From positions 62,001 to 126,000 of the forward strand of contig CAVWFB010000015.1 of the NCBI GenBank assembly GCA_963754265.1: a DNA stretch of 64,000 bases, written 5' to 3'. Position numbers and translations under genes: made by a program. Position 1 is the first letter of the stretch; each line of letters begins with the position of its first letter. The stretch is from AC-32 sp963754265 (GTDB lineage Bacteria; Actinomycetota; Thermoleophilia; Gaiellales; Gaiellaceae). The notes beneath the pieces are model-generated. The model had not been told where the DNA came from. It worked only from the letters and a program-made list of their open reading frames with translations, and did not search any database. Shown one piece after another: positions 32,648 to 41,545 of the stretch.

Positions 32648-33931
32648 ATGGGCCGCCCCCTCTCAGCCGGCACCCAGTTCGGACTTCTCGGTCGCGAGCC
32701 GAGTTTCCGGCGCCTCTTCTTGGCGACCCTGGGCTCGGGCGCGGGCACGTGGCTCGCCCTCGTGGCGCTCGAGGTGGACGTGTGGACGAGGACGGAATCG
32801 TCCGCCTGGGTCGCCGCGCTCCTGATCGCCGATCTTCTGCCGACCTTCGTCATCGGGATTCTGGTCGGGCCGCTGATCGACCGGCTCTCGCGTCGCCGCC
32901 TGATGATCGGTTCCGACCTCGTTCGCTTCGGAGTCTTCGCCGCGCTGCCGTTCACCACCAGCGCGCTCCAGATCACCGCGCTCGCGGCGGTCGCCGGCAT
33001 CGCCACAGGGTTCTTCCGTCCGGCGGTCTACGCCGGGCTGCCGAACGTCGTCCAGGACGCCGACCTGCCGAGTGCGAACTCGCTGCTGCAGACCGTGGAC
33101 AACCTGACCTGGGCTCTCGGCTCTCTCGTCGGCGGCCTGCTGGTCGCGGGCTCCGGTGTCGACGCGGCCTACTGGATCAACGCGTGCACGTTCCTGATCT
33201 CCGCGGTCTTCCTCTGGGGAATTCCCCAGCGGCTGCTGCAGGCCACTCCGGCAGCGAGCCGCGGCCACTGGCTCGACTTGAAGGACGGCTTCAGCCTCAC
33301 CGTCCACTCACGCGCGCTCCTGACCGTGCTCATCGCCTGGAACGTGGCCATGTTTTCGAACGCCGCAGTGAACGTCGCGGAGCCCCGGCTTGCCTTCCGC
33401 GCCTTCGATGCCGGGACGTTCGGGCTGGGCCTGATGATGGGCTGCTCGGGCATCGGCCTCGCGATCGGCGCCTATCTCGCGAGCTCCTGGATCGAGCGGC
33501 GCGGACTGCCGAACGTCTACGGCGCCTCGCTCGGGTTGATGGCTGTCGGGATCGGCCTGGCCGCGATGGCCCCGAACGTCTGGGTGGCCGCCGCCTGCGT
33601 GGTCATCTCCGGAGCGGGCAACGGCGCCGCCGTCGTCTGCAACGCGCTGCTCGTGCAGCGCGGTGCGCCGGATGCGCTGCGCGGACGGGCGTTCGCGGTC
33701 CTGATGAGCTCCAACGTGGCCATGCTCACCCTCGGGATGATCGTCGCCGGCCACTTCACCGACATCGTCGGGCCGCGCTGGATCTGGGCCGCGGCGGCGC
33801 TCGCGGCGGCGCTCGCAGGTGTCGTCGGGTTCGCCCTCTCGCGCACGGTGTCGAGTCGGCCAGGCGTGGCTCAGCCCGAGCCGCAGCCGATCCACGCGAC
33901 CGCGGCAGAGCCCACGCAGCGCGCGGTCTGA
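32648..33931 (+). CDS. MFS transporter
   Basis: 427 residues with about 12 membrane segments. The first loop has the MFS-type VGPLIDRLSRRRLMIGSDLVR motif. FFRPAVYAGLPNVVQDADLP and LVQRGAPDALRGRAFAVLMS resemble the enterobactin-exporter/drug-efflux group (EntS-like). The substrate is unknown. The C-terminal 40 residues are cytoplasmic and Pro/Thr-rich. ATG 32648 is preferred over a TTG at 32612 because of the box spacing. Confidence 0.85.
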   Translation: MGRPLSAGTQFGLLGREPSFRRLFLATLGSGAGTWLALVALEVDVWTRTESSAWVAALLIADLLPTFVIGILVGPLIDRLSRRRLMIGSDLVRFGVFAALPFTTSALQITALAAVAGIATGFFRPAVYAGLPNVVQDADLPSANSLLQTVDNLTWALGSLVGGLLVAGSGVDAAYWINACTFLISAVFLWGIPQRLLQATPAASRGHWLDLKDGFSLTVHSRALLTVLIAWNVAMFSNAAVNVAEPRLAFRAFDAGTFGLGLMMGCSGIGLAIGAYLASSWIERRGLPNVYGASLGLMAVGIGLAAMAPNVWVAAACVVISGAGNGAAVVCNALLVQRGAPDALRGRAFAVLMSSNVAMLTLGMIVAGHFTDIVGPRWIWAAAALAAALAGVVGFALSRTVSSRPGVAQPEPQPIHATAAEPTQRAV

Positions 33932-33944
33932 GCGGAAGCCGCTT

Positions 33945-33950
33945 TAGCAT
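33945..33950 (+). promoter_or_regulatory. TAnnnT box upstream of meaB
   Basis: TAGCAT ends 7 nt before GTG 33958. Confidence 0.5.
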
Positions 33951-33957
33951 CACGTCC

Positions 33958-34930
33958 GTGGCGGCACGGCGTGACTTCACCCGCGAGTCGCTGGCCGACG
34001 GCGTTCGCGCCGGCGACCGGCGGGCGCTCGCGCGGGCGATCACGCTGGTCGAGAACTCCGATCCGCTCGCCTACGAGGTCGTCCGCGACCTCTATCCGGC
34101 GACGGGCCGCGCCTACGCAGTCGGGGTCACGGGCCCGCCGGGAGTCGGCAAGTCGAGCCTGATCAGCGCCCTCGTCCGGCATGTGCGCGAACAGGAACGC
34201 TCGGTCGGCGTGATCTCGGTCGATCCCTCGAGCCCGTTCACGCAGGGGGCCCTCCTCGGCGACCGCATCCGGCTCGCCGACCACTTCCTCGACCCCGAGG
34301 TCTTCATCCGCTCGATGGGGACCCGCGGCCACCTGGGCGGGCTGGCCGAGGCCACGCTGCAGGCGTTGCTCGTTCTCGATGCGGCCGGCAAGGAGCTCGT
34401 CTTCCTGGAGACGGTCGGCACCGGCCAGGGCGAGGTCGAGGTGATCGGGATCGCCGACACCGTGGTGCTCGTGTTGATGCCCGGGTCGGGGGACTCGATC
34501 CAGGCGCTGAAAGCAGGGATCATGGAGATACCCGACGTGATCGCGATCAACAAGATGGACCATCCCGGCCGCGAAGACGATGCTGAACGAGGTGCGCTCC
34601 GTGCTCTCGCTGGACAAGGAGCGCGCGTGGAGGCCGCCGATCGTCCTCACCGAGGCCGTCCGCGGAGAGCACGTGCCGGAGCTCTGGGAGCAGGTCGAGG
34701 CGCACCGCGCGTTCCTCGAGTCCGACGGCCTGCTCGAGGAGCAGCGGCGCAAGAACCTCGCCGGCGAGGTCTTCGCGGTCGCCTCGGCGCGGGCGAAGGC
34801 TCACCTGGAGCACGCGGTCGCGGACGATCCCGAGCTGCGGCGCCTCCTCGACGAGGTGCAGAGCCGCAAGCTCGACCCGCTGACTGCGGTTCGCGAGATC
34901 ATGGAGAAGGTGTTCAAGGTTGGCGACTAA
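33958..34930 (+). pseudogene. meaB: Methylmalonyl-CoA mutase-associated GTPase MeaB, frameshifted
   Basis: MeaB/ArgK G3E GTPase: G1 VTGPPGVGKSSLISALV, VISVDPSSPFTQGALLGDR, FLETVGTGQGEVEV and INKMDHP in one frame. After about 34566 the conserved sequence (KTMLNEVRSVLSLDKE through VREIMEKVFKVGD) continues in another frame. Removing one base from CCCGGCC (34564-34570) rejoins them into about 323 residues. MeaB protects and reloads the cobalamin-dependent mutase; no mutase is in the window. Read as sequenced, the first frame runs on for about 120 unrelated residues. The cause is either a real frameshift or an indel error. Confidence 0.85.
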
Positions 34931-36089
34931 GACCGGCCCCAGCTTGAGCGACATCAAAGAGGCGCGATCCCGGCTCCAGGGAGTCGCGCGGGAGACCCCG
35001 GTCTACGGCTCGGAGACGCTCTCGCGCCAGGTCGGGCGCCCGGTGTCGCTGAAGGCCGAGAACCTCCAGCGAACGGGCTCGTTCAAGGTCCGCGGCGCCG
35101 TGAACAAGCTCGCGACGCTGAGCGAGGGCGAGCGGCGCGCCGGGGTCGTCGCCGCCAGTGCCGGCAACCACGGCCAGGCGGTGGCATGGGCGGCGCGGGA
35201 GGCCGGCGTGAAGGCGACGGTGTTCATGCCCCAGGACGCGCCGATGGCGAAGGTGGAGCCGACGAAGAACTACGGGGCGAAAGCGGAGCTCACGGGTGGG
35301 AGCTTCGAGGAGGCGCTCCATGCGGCCTTCGCCCATGCCGAGGCGACGGGCGCCACGCTCGTCCATCCCTACGAGGACGAGAAGGTGATCGCCGGGCAGG
35401 GCACGATCGGACTGGAGCTCGTCGAGCAGGTCCCGGACCTCGCGACGGTGGTGATCCCCGTCGGCGGTGGCGGCCTCGCCTCCGGGATAGCGCTCGCCCT
35501 TCGTTCGACCAAGCAGGACATCAGGATCGTCGGGGTCCAGGCGGGGCTGGACGGCTGGACGATCGCCGACGGGATCGCGGTCAAGAGCGTCGGCGAACGG
35601 ACCGGCCTGATCCTCGACGAGGTTCTCGACGACCTCGTCAGCGTCACCGACGACGAGATCTGCCGCGCGATCGTGTTGCTGCTCGAGCGCTCGAAGCTCG
35701 TGGTCGAGGGCGCGGGTGCCGTCGGCGTCGCCGCGCTCCTCGCCGGCAAGGCCGGCGGCGAGGGGCCGGCGGTTGCGATCCTCTCGGGCGGCAACATCGA
35801 CCCGACCGTGCTGATCTCCGTCATGCGCCACGGGCTCACATCGGCCGGGCGCTATCTCGTCGTCCGCAGCCGCCTACAGGACCGCCCGGGGGAGCTGATC
35901 AAGCTGCTGAAGCTCGTCGCGGAGGAGCGCGGGAACGTGGTCTCCGTCGAGCACCACCGCGAGGGCATGGACGTTCCCGTCACCGAGAGCGAGATCGAGC
36001 TCACGCTTGCGATGCGGGACGAGCACCACTGCGCCGTGTTGTTGGAAGCCCTGCGCAGCCGTGGCTATACCGTCGAGCGGCTGAGGTAG
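34920..36089 (+). CDS. ilvA: Threonine ammonia-lyase (threonine dehydratase)
   Basis: 389 residues. PLP fold type II with the lysine motif RTGSFKVRGAVNKLATL, ASAGNHGQAVAWAAR, and the Gly-rich phosphate loop VIPVGGGGLASGIAL. The C-terminal ACT-like domain (about 315-389) starts RYLVVRSRLQDRPGELIKLL. It deaminates threonine to 2-oxobutyrate. The single ACT-like domain resembles the catabolic/short form. TTG 34920 overlaps the meaB end by 11 nt. Confidence 0.93.
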   Translation: MATKTGPSLSDIKEARSRLQGVARETPVYGSETLSRQVGRPVSLKAENLQRTGSFKVRGAVNKLATLSEGERRAGVVAASAGNHGQAVAWAAREAGVKATVFMPQDAPMAKVEPTKNYGAKAELTGGSFEEALHAAFAHAEATGATLVHPYEDEKVIAGQGTIGLELVEQVPDLATVVIPVGGGGLASGIALALRSTKQDIRIVGVQAGLDGWTIADGIAVKSVGERTGLILDEVLDDLVSVTDDEICRAIVLLLERSKLVVEGAGAVGVAALLAGKAGGEGPAVAILSGGNIDPTVLISVMRHGLTSAGRYLVVRSRLQDRPGELIKLLKLVAEERGNVVSVEHHREGMDVPVTESEIELTLAMRDEHHCAVLLEALRSRGYTVERLR

Positions 36090-36092
36090 CCC

Positions 36093-39000
36093 GTGCTCGT
36101 CTGCGCCCAGTGCGGCCGCGAGAATGCGGACGATTCCCGCTTCTGCTCGGCGTGCGGCTCGTCGCTCGTCGCGGAGGCCACCGAGGGCCGTGAGGAGCGG
36201 AAGGTCGTGACAATCCTGTTCGCCGACCTCGTCGGCTTCACCTCGCGGGCCGAACAGCTCGACCCCGAGGACGTGCGGGCGACTCTCTCCCCTTACTACG
36301 CACGGCTCCGAGAGGAGCTCGAGCGCCACGGCGGTACTGTGGAGAAGTTCATCGGCGATGCGGTGATGGCCGTCTTCGGCGCGCCGGTTGCGCACGAGGA
36401 CGATCCTGAGCGGGCGGTCCGGGCGGGTCTCGCGATCTGCGATGCGATCGTCGAGGACGCGAGGCTCCAGGTGCGGGTTGCGATCACGACCGGCGAGGCG
36501 CTCGTCACGCTCGATGCGGCCCCGGCCGAGGGCGAGGGAATGGTCGCAGGCGACGTCGTCAATACAGCTGCCCGCCTACAGAGCGCGGCTCCGGTGAATG
36601 GGGTTCTGGTCGACGAGACGACATTTCGCGCGACGCACCAGCGGATCGACTACGCCGAGGCCGAGCCCGTTCAGGCGAAGGGAAAGGCCGAGCCGATCCC
36701 GGTCTGGGAAGCGCGCGAGGCACGGTCGCGCTTCGGCGTCGACGTCGTCCAGGCCGGTGCGGCGTTCGTTGGGCGCCGGCGCGAGCTCGCCTTCCTGACG
36801 GACACCCTCGGCCGGGCGCGCGAGGAGAGCTCGCCCCAGCTCGTGACCCTCGTCGGGGTGCCTGGGATCGGCAAAAGCCGTCTCGTCTACGAGCTCTGGC
36901 GAATCGTCGACGCGGACGAGCAGCTGATCTTCTGGCGCCAGGGACGCTCGCTCCCGTACGGCGAGGGCGTCGCGTACTGGGCCTTGGGCGAGATGGCGAA
37001 GGCGCAGGCAGGCATCCTCGAGAGCGATCCGACGGAAGAGGCCGAGCGCAAGCTCCGCGAGGCCGTCCAGGCGCTCGAAGTGGATGCGCCGGACCGGCTG
37101 CTCGAGAACCTGCGTCCGCTGGTCGGCCTCGGAGCAGAGCAGGAGCCGGGCGGGGACCGCTCCGAGCGCTTCGCCGCCTGGCGGCAGTTCTTCGAGGGCC
37201 TTGCCGAGGCAGGGCCGACCGTCCTGGTCTTCGAGGATCTGCACTGGGCCGACGACGATCTTCTTGACTTCGTCGACCACCTCGTCGACTGGAGCTCGGG
37301 AGTACAGCTGCTCGTCGTGTGCACCGCGCGGCCGGAGTTGCTCGAGCGCCGGCCCGGCTGGGGCGGCGGCAAGCCCAACGCGCTCACGCTCTCGATCTCG
37401 CCGCTCTCCGAGGAGGAGACCGCGAGGCTGCTCGCGAGCCTGCTGGAACGCGCGGTGCTACCGGCCGAGGTGCAGGCGTCGCTGCTCGCCCGGGCGGGCG
37501 GCAACCCGCTCTACGCGGAGCAGTTCGCCCGGCTGCTGCTCGAGACCGGCGGGCACGACGAGCTGCCGTTGCCGGAGAACGTCCAGGGGATCATCGCGGC
37601 GCGGCTCGACGGCCTGCCCGAGGCCGAGAAGCAGCTTCTACAGGACGCGGCCGTCCTCGGGAAGGTCTTCTGGCTCGGCGCGGCGTGCGCAGTCGGAGGG
37701 TTGGAGCGGAGCGAAGGCGAGGAGCGGCTGCACTCCCTCGCGCGTAAGGAGTTCGTGCTGCGTGAGCGCCGCTCGTCGGTCGCCGGCGACGAGGAGTACG
37801 CGTTCCGGCACCTGCTGGTCCGCGACGTCGCCTACGGGCAGATCCCGCGCGGGGCCAGGGCGGAGCGGCACGAGCGCGCGGCGGCGTGGATCGAGGCCCT
37901 CGGACGCCCGGAGGACCAGGCCGAGATGCTTGCCCACCACTACCTCGAGGCGTTGCGGCTGCGACGCACCACCGGTGCCGCGGAGTCGAAGGAGCTGGCC
38001 GCGCGTGCGCGGGCCGCCGCGCGGGACGCGGGCGACCGTGCCCTCGCGCTGGGTGCGTATCCCGCGGCTGCGCGCCTGTACGAAGAGGCGCTCGACCTGT
38101 CGCCGGTCGAGGACGAGCAGCGGCCCGAGCTCCTGCTCGCCTACGCCAGGAGCCGCGTCGACGACGCCGGCCTCGACGACTCGGTCCTGCTCGAGGCCAC
38201 CGAGGGCCTGGTCCGCGCGGGGAGGGTCGAGGCCGCGGCGGAGGCCCAGGCGCGCCTCGCAGGCGTCTGGCTGAACCGCGGCGACCCGGACAGGGCATTG
38301 GAGTTCCTCGAGCGCGGGCGCGAGCTCGTCGCCGAGCGCGGCCCTTCGCCCGCGAAGGCGTTCGTCCTCCAGGAGCTCGGTCGGGTGCTGATGATGGCCG
38401 ACGAGTTCGACCGTGCGATCGTGCTCGCCCAGGAGTCCAACAGCCTCGCCGAAGAGCTCGGACTCGCAGCGACACGAGCGCGCAACCTGAACACGATCGG
38501 GGTCTCGCGGGTCGTGATGGGCGACGCGAGCGGCATCGGCGACCTCGAGCAGGCGATCGAGATCGCCGCTGCAGCGCACTCCTACGAAGAGGTTGGTGCG
38601 GCCGCAAACCTGGCGTGGATGACGGTCCTGCTCGGCGATCTGCGGCGGGCGGGCGAGCTGCACGAGCAGACTCGCAACCTCTCCAGGCGGCTCGGGGTCT
38701 TGGGCTTCATCCGCTGGCAGGAGGCGGAGCATGTCTTCCACTGCCACTGGGAGGGTCGCTGGGACGAGGCTTTGGGGGCTAGCGACGAGTACTTCCGTCA
38801 GATCGAGCCGACGGCGGCGCCACTACATGGAGGGTGCCTGTCGGTGCATCCTCTCCGCGATCTACCTCGCCCGCGGGCAGATCGACCGCGCGCTCGCCGA
38901 GGCGCGGCAGGCGACCGAGCTCTCGCGTCCGATCAAGGATTCGCAGTCGCTCAATCCGGCGCTGGCCTTCCATTCCAGGACGGCGCTGGCCGCGGGGGAG

Positions 39001-39408
39001 CGTGCCGAGGCGGACGCGATCGCGGACGAGCTCGTAGAGCTCTGGAGCGCGGGCGGGATCCGGCAACCGCACGAGCTTTCGGTGGCGCCGTGGACCTTCC
39101 GCGAGCTCGCCCGCTCGGAGCAGGTGCTCGAGGCGATCGACGCCGAAGCAGGGCACATCGGCCCGTGGCACGAGGCGGCCCGGCAAATTGCCTCGGACGA
39201 CCTCCTCGGCGCCGCGGAGTCGTTCGAGCGCATCGGCTCGGTGCCTGACGAGGCGTACGCGCGGCTGAAGGCGGCCGAGGCGCTCGTCGCCGTCGGCAAC
39301 CGTGCCGAGGCCGACCGGCAGCTGAGGCTCGCGCTGTCCGTGTTCGCACGGCTCGGCGCGAGCGCATGGACCGCCGAGGCCGAATCGCTGCTGGCCGAGT
39401 CAGCCTGA
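36093..39408 (+). pseudogene. Class III cyclase / AAA ATPase / TPR protein, copy 1, frameshifted
   Basis: A zinc ribbon (CAQCGRENADDSRFCSACG, residues 4-22) precedes a class III nucleotide cyclase domain with metal Asp in LFADLVGFTSRA, EKFIGDAVMAVFG, and GDVVNTAARLQ (the transition-state Asn and Arg are retained). The AAA/STAND ATPase has Walker A GVPGIGKSR near 255 and Walker B VFEDLHWADDD near 378. TPR-like helices follow. The reading shifts near 38820: the rest, beginning HYMEGACRCILSAIYLARGQ, is in another frame to 39408. Adding one base to GCGCCAC restores about 1,105 residues. Its paralogue at 41546 is intact. Confidence 0.85.
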
Positions 39409-40716
39409 GCCGCAGCGCCTGAAGGCCGTGACGGTGTTGCCGCGCGCCTGCCAGTCGTCCATGCCGCCGTCCAGCAGTGGACGCACGAGCACACCCTCGG
39501 CCGCGAGGGCACTGGCGGCGACGCCGGCGCGGGCGCCGCTCGAGCAGACCGTCACGATCGGGCGGCCGTTCACGAGCTCGTCGCGGTAGGCACGCACGAG
39601 CCGGTACGGGATGTGGCGGCTGCCCGGGATGTAGCCCTCGTCGCGCTCGTCCTTCTCGCGCACGTCGACGACCTCGACCGCGTCCTCGGCCAGCAGCGCC
39701 TCGAGCTCGGTGAGCTCGATCGGGTCGAGCCGCTCCGGGGTCTCCAGCTCGAGCAGGTACCCGCTCAGATCGAGAAGCCCCACCGCCCGGAGTCCTTTGG
39801 CCGCGAGCTCGGCCTGCTCTGGCGACGAGGCGTGCAGCGTGATGGGCGCCTCCACATCGAGCAGGAAGCCCGCTTTTGTCCCGAACGACGGCCCGTCGGC
39901 GGGGACGTTCAGCGCGCCCGGCGCATGCCCGTCCACATAGGCGTGGGCAGACCGGACGTCCAGCAGCTGGCCGCGCACCTCGTCGAGCCGCTCGAGCGTC
40001 GCCGGGGCTCCGAGGAACGGGCCTCGATTCAGGGCGACCACGCGCTCGACGGTCGGCGGCCGGGGCGCCGAAATCGAGGCCGAGGCGGCGACGAACTCCT
40101 GGAGGTCGGTTCGGGCGAGCGCGTGGTTCGTGCGCCGCTCCGCTCCGATGGTCGAGGAGTGGGCGGAGCTGATGCCCGTCGCGCAGAGCGAGCCGCCGAC
40201 GTGGCCGGGATCGACCTCCGTCTCGTCGGGGAGCTCGGTCAGGCGTTGCAGCGACGAATAGAGATCCTCCGCGCCTTCACGCGCCTCGACTGCGAGGTCG
40301 GGACGGGCGGCGTCGCCGATCAGGAGCGAGTCACCGGTCAGGAGATGGCCTCCCACGAGGTAGCAGCAATGCTCGGGCCGGTGGCCGGGCGTGTGCATGA
40401 TCCGGATCGCCAGCGAGCCGACTCGGAGCTCGTCCCCGTCCTCGACGGGATCGAACGGGAACTCCGGCTCGGCGAGCGGGTGGATGCTCACGGGCGTCTC
40501 GTGCTCCAGCGCGAGCCGGCCGTGACCGGAGAGATGGTCGGCGTGCGTGTGGGTCTCGAGCACGCGCACGATCCGCACGCCCGCCTGCTCGGCCTCCTCG
40601 AGGTAGGGCTCGACCGCATAGGCGGGATCCACGACCACCGCCTCTCCCGCCGCCTCGTCGCCGATCAGGTAGGACGCGCAGCCGAGGTCGTCGTCCACAA
40701 ACTGCCTGAACAGCAC
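39400..40716 (-). CDS. MBL-fold / double-rhodanese protein (persulfide dioxygenase-like)
   Basis: 438 residues. The N-terminal MBL domain has metal motif ETHTHADHLSGH and MHTPGHRPEHCCY, as in ETHE1/persulfide-dioxygenase and glyoxalase II-type proteins. Two rhodanese domains follow. The first (about 245-335) lacks the catalytic Cys (TLHASSPEQ). The second (about 345-435) has CSSGARAG and so is likely active. A role in sulfane-sulfur oxidation or transfer is likely. The 3' end overlaps the cyclase gene by 9 nt, convergently. The GTG start is 9 nt after a TAACGT box. Confidence 0.88.
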   Translation of the reverse strand: MLFRQFVDDDLGCASYLIGDEAAGEAVVVDPAYAVEPYLEEAEQAGVRIVRVLETHTHADHLSGHGRLALEHETPVSIHPLAEPEFPFDPVEDGDELRVGSLAIRIMHTPGHRPEHCCYLVGGHLLTGDSLLIGDAARPDLAVEAREGAEDLYSSLQRLTELPDETEVDPGHVGGSLCATGISSAHSSTIGAERRTNHALARTDLQEFVAASASISAPRPPTVERVVALNRGPFLGAPATLERLDEVRGQLLDVRSAHAYVDGHAPGALNVPADGPSFGTKAGFLLDVEAPITLHASSPEQAELAAKGLRAVGLLDLSGYLLELETPERLDPIELTELEALLAEDAVEVVDVREKDERDEGYIPGSRHIPYRLVRAYRDELVNGRPIVTVCSSGARAGVAASALAAEGVLVRPLLDGGMDDWQARGNTVTAFRRCGSG

Positions 40717-40725
40717 GTCCCGGCG

Positions 40726-40731
40726 ACGTTA
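40726..40731 (-). promoter_or_regulatory. TAnnnT box upstream of the MBL-rhodanese gene
   Basis: TAACGT on the minus strand ends 9 nt before the GTG at 40716. Confidence 0.45.
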
Positions 40732-40884
40732 CCAACGTCCGCCGCTAGCTTTCTTGAAGTGAGCCGCCCGCCGTGGCGGGTCGGTGGAGCATGGAGTCGG
40801 CGACCGGCCGCGCGCTCTGAAAAGAGTCGTGACGATCGAGGCAGCCCAGTACCGTCCACCGGACTAACTGTGTTAGATGCAGCA

Positions 40885-41292
40885 ATGACGCAGCCGGGCT
40901 CAGAGCACACCGACGCCGCAGACGAAGCGCCTCCAGTTCCGACGTCCCCGTCCGATCTCGATCAGGAGCGGCGTACGTCGATGGCTGCGGAGCGCACCTG
41001 GCTGGCGTGGTGGCGCACTGCGCTGGGCGCCACCGCCGGGGCGCTCGCTGTGGGCCGGTTCGCCCCGCAACTGCTCGACGTCGCCCCATGGCCTTACATT
41101 CTGCTCGGCTGCGGCTACGCGTCTCTCGCGGTCGGGCTCTCGATCGTCGGCGCACAACGCCAGCGCGAGTTGGAGCATGCGCTGCGAACGGGTGGCCACG
41201 TACCGCTGCGGTTCCGGACCGTCGCACTGTTCACTGTCGGCGGAGTGGCTCTTGCTGTCATGACCGTCGTGCTCGTGATCGCGCAGACCTGA
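40885..41292 (+). CDS. DUF202 (YidH-like) membrane protein
   Basis: 135 residues. A polar N-terminus of about 35 residues is followed by the DUF202 signature AAERTWLAWWRTALGATAGA and then membrane segments PYILLGCGYASLAVGLSIVG and VALFTVGGVALAVMTVVLVI. Function is unknown. ATG 40885 is chosen; upstream TGTTAGAT is only a weak -10 match. Divergent from the MBL-rhodanese gene. Confidence 0.8.
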   Translation: MTQPGSEHTDAADEAPPVPTSPSDLDQERRTSMAAERTWLAWWRTALGATAGALAVGRFAPQLLDVAPWPYILLGCGYASLAVGLSIVGAQRQRELEHALRTGGHVPLRFRTVALFTVGGVALAVMTVVLVIAQT

Positions 41293-41533
41293 CACTGTCT
41301 CAGCGGCGGCGAGGATGCGGCAGGGCCTCGACCTGCTGAGCCGTCGTAGCTCGGCAGCGCGGTTCCGAACCGGCGTCAGGGGTGAGACGATCCACTTCCG
41401 CCACAAGACAATGCTCGTCGTTGCTGTTCGTGGTGAGGCTGCCGATCAGACGCGCGTAGCTCGATCGCGTTGGAGCTGTGCCGGTCACCTTGTGCGGTGT
41501 TACCGCTGAGAGTCCCTGCGGACAGCATCCGCC

Positions 41534-41539
41534 TAGACT
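41534..41539 (+). promoter_or_regulatory. TAnnnT box upstream of cyclase copy 2
   Basis: TAGACT ends 6 nt before ATG 41546. The remaining ~240 nt of this intergenic gap show only a weak 9-bp inverted repeat (CTGCTGAGC / GCTCGGCAG) near 41327-41351. Confidence 0.5.
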
Positions 41540-41545
41540 CACCCT

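Noticed and set aside
36000..36025. CGCTTGCGATGC, similar to hairpin 2 of the repeated element
   Set aside because: It is inside the ACT domain of ilvA, has no paired second arm or head, and is a codon coincidence.
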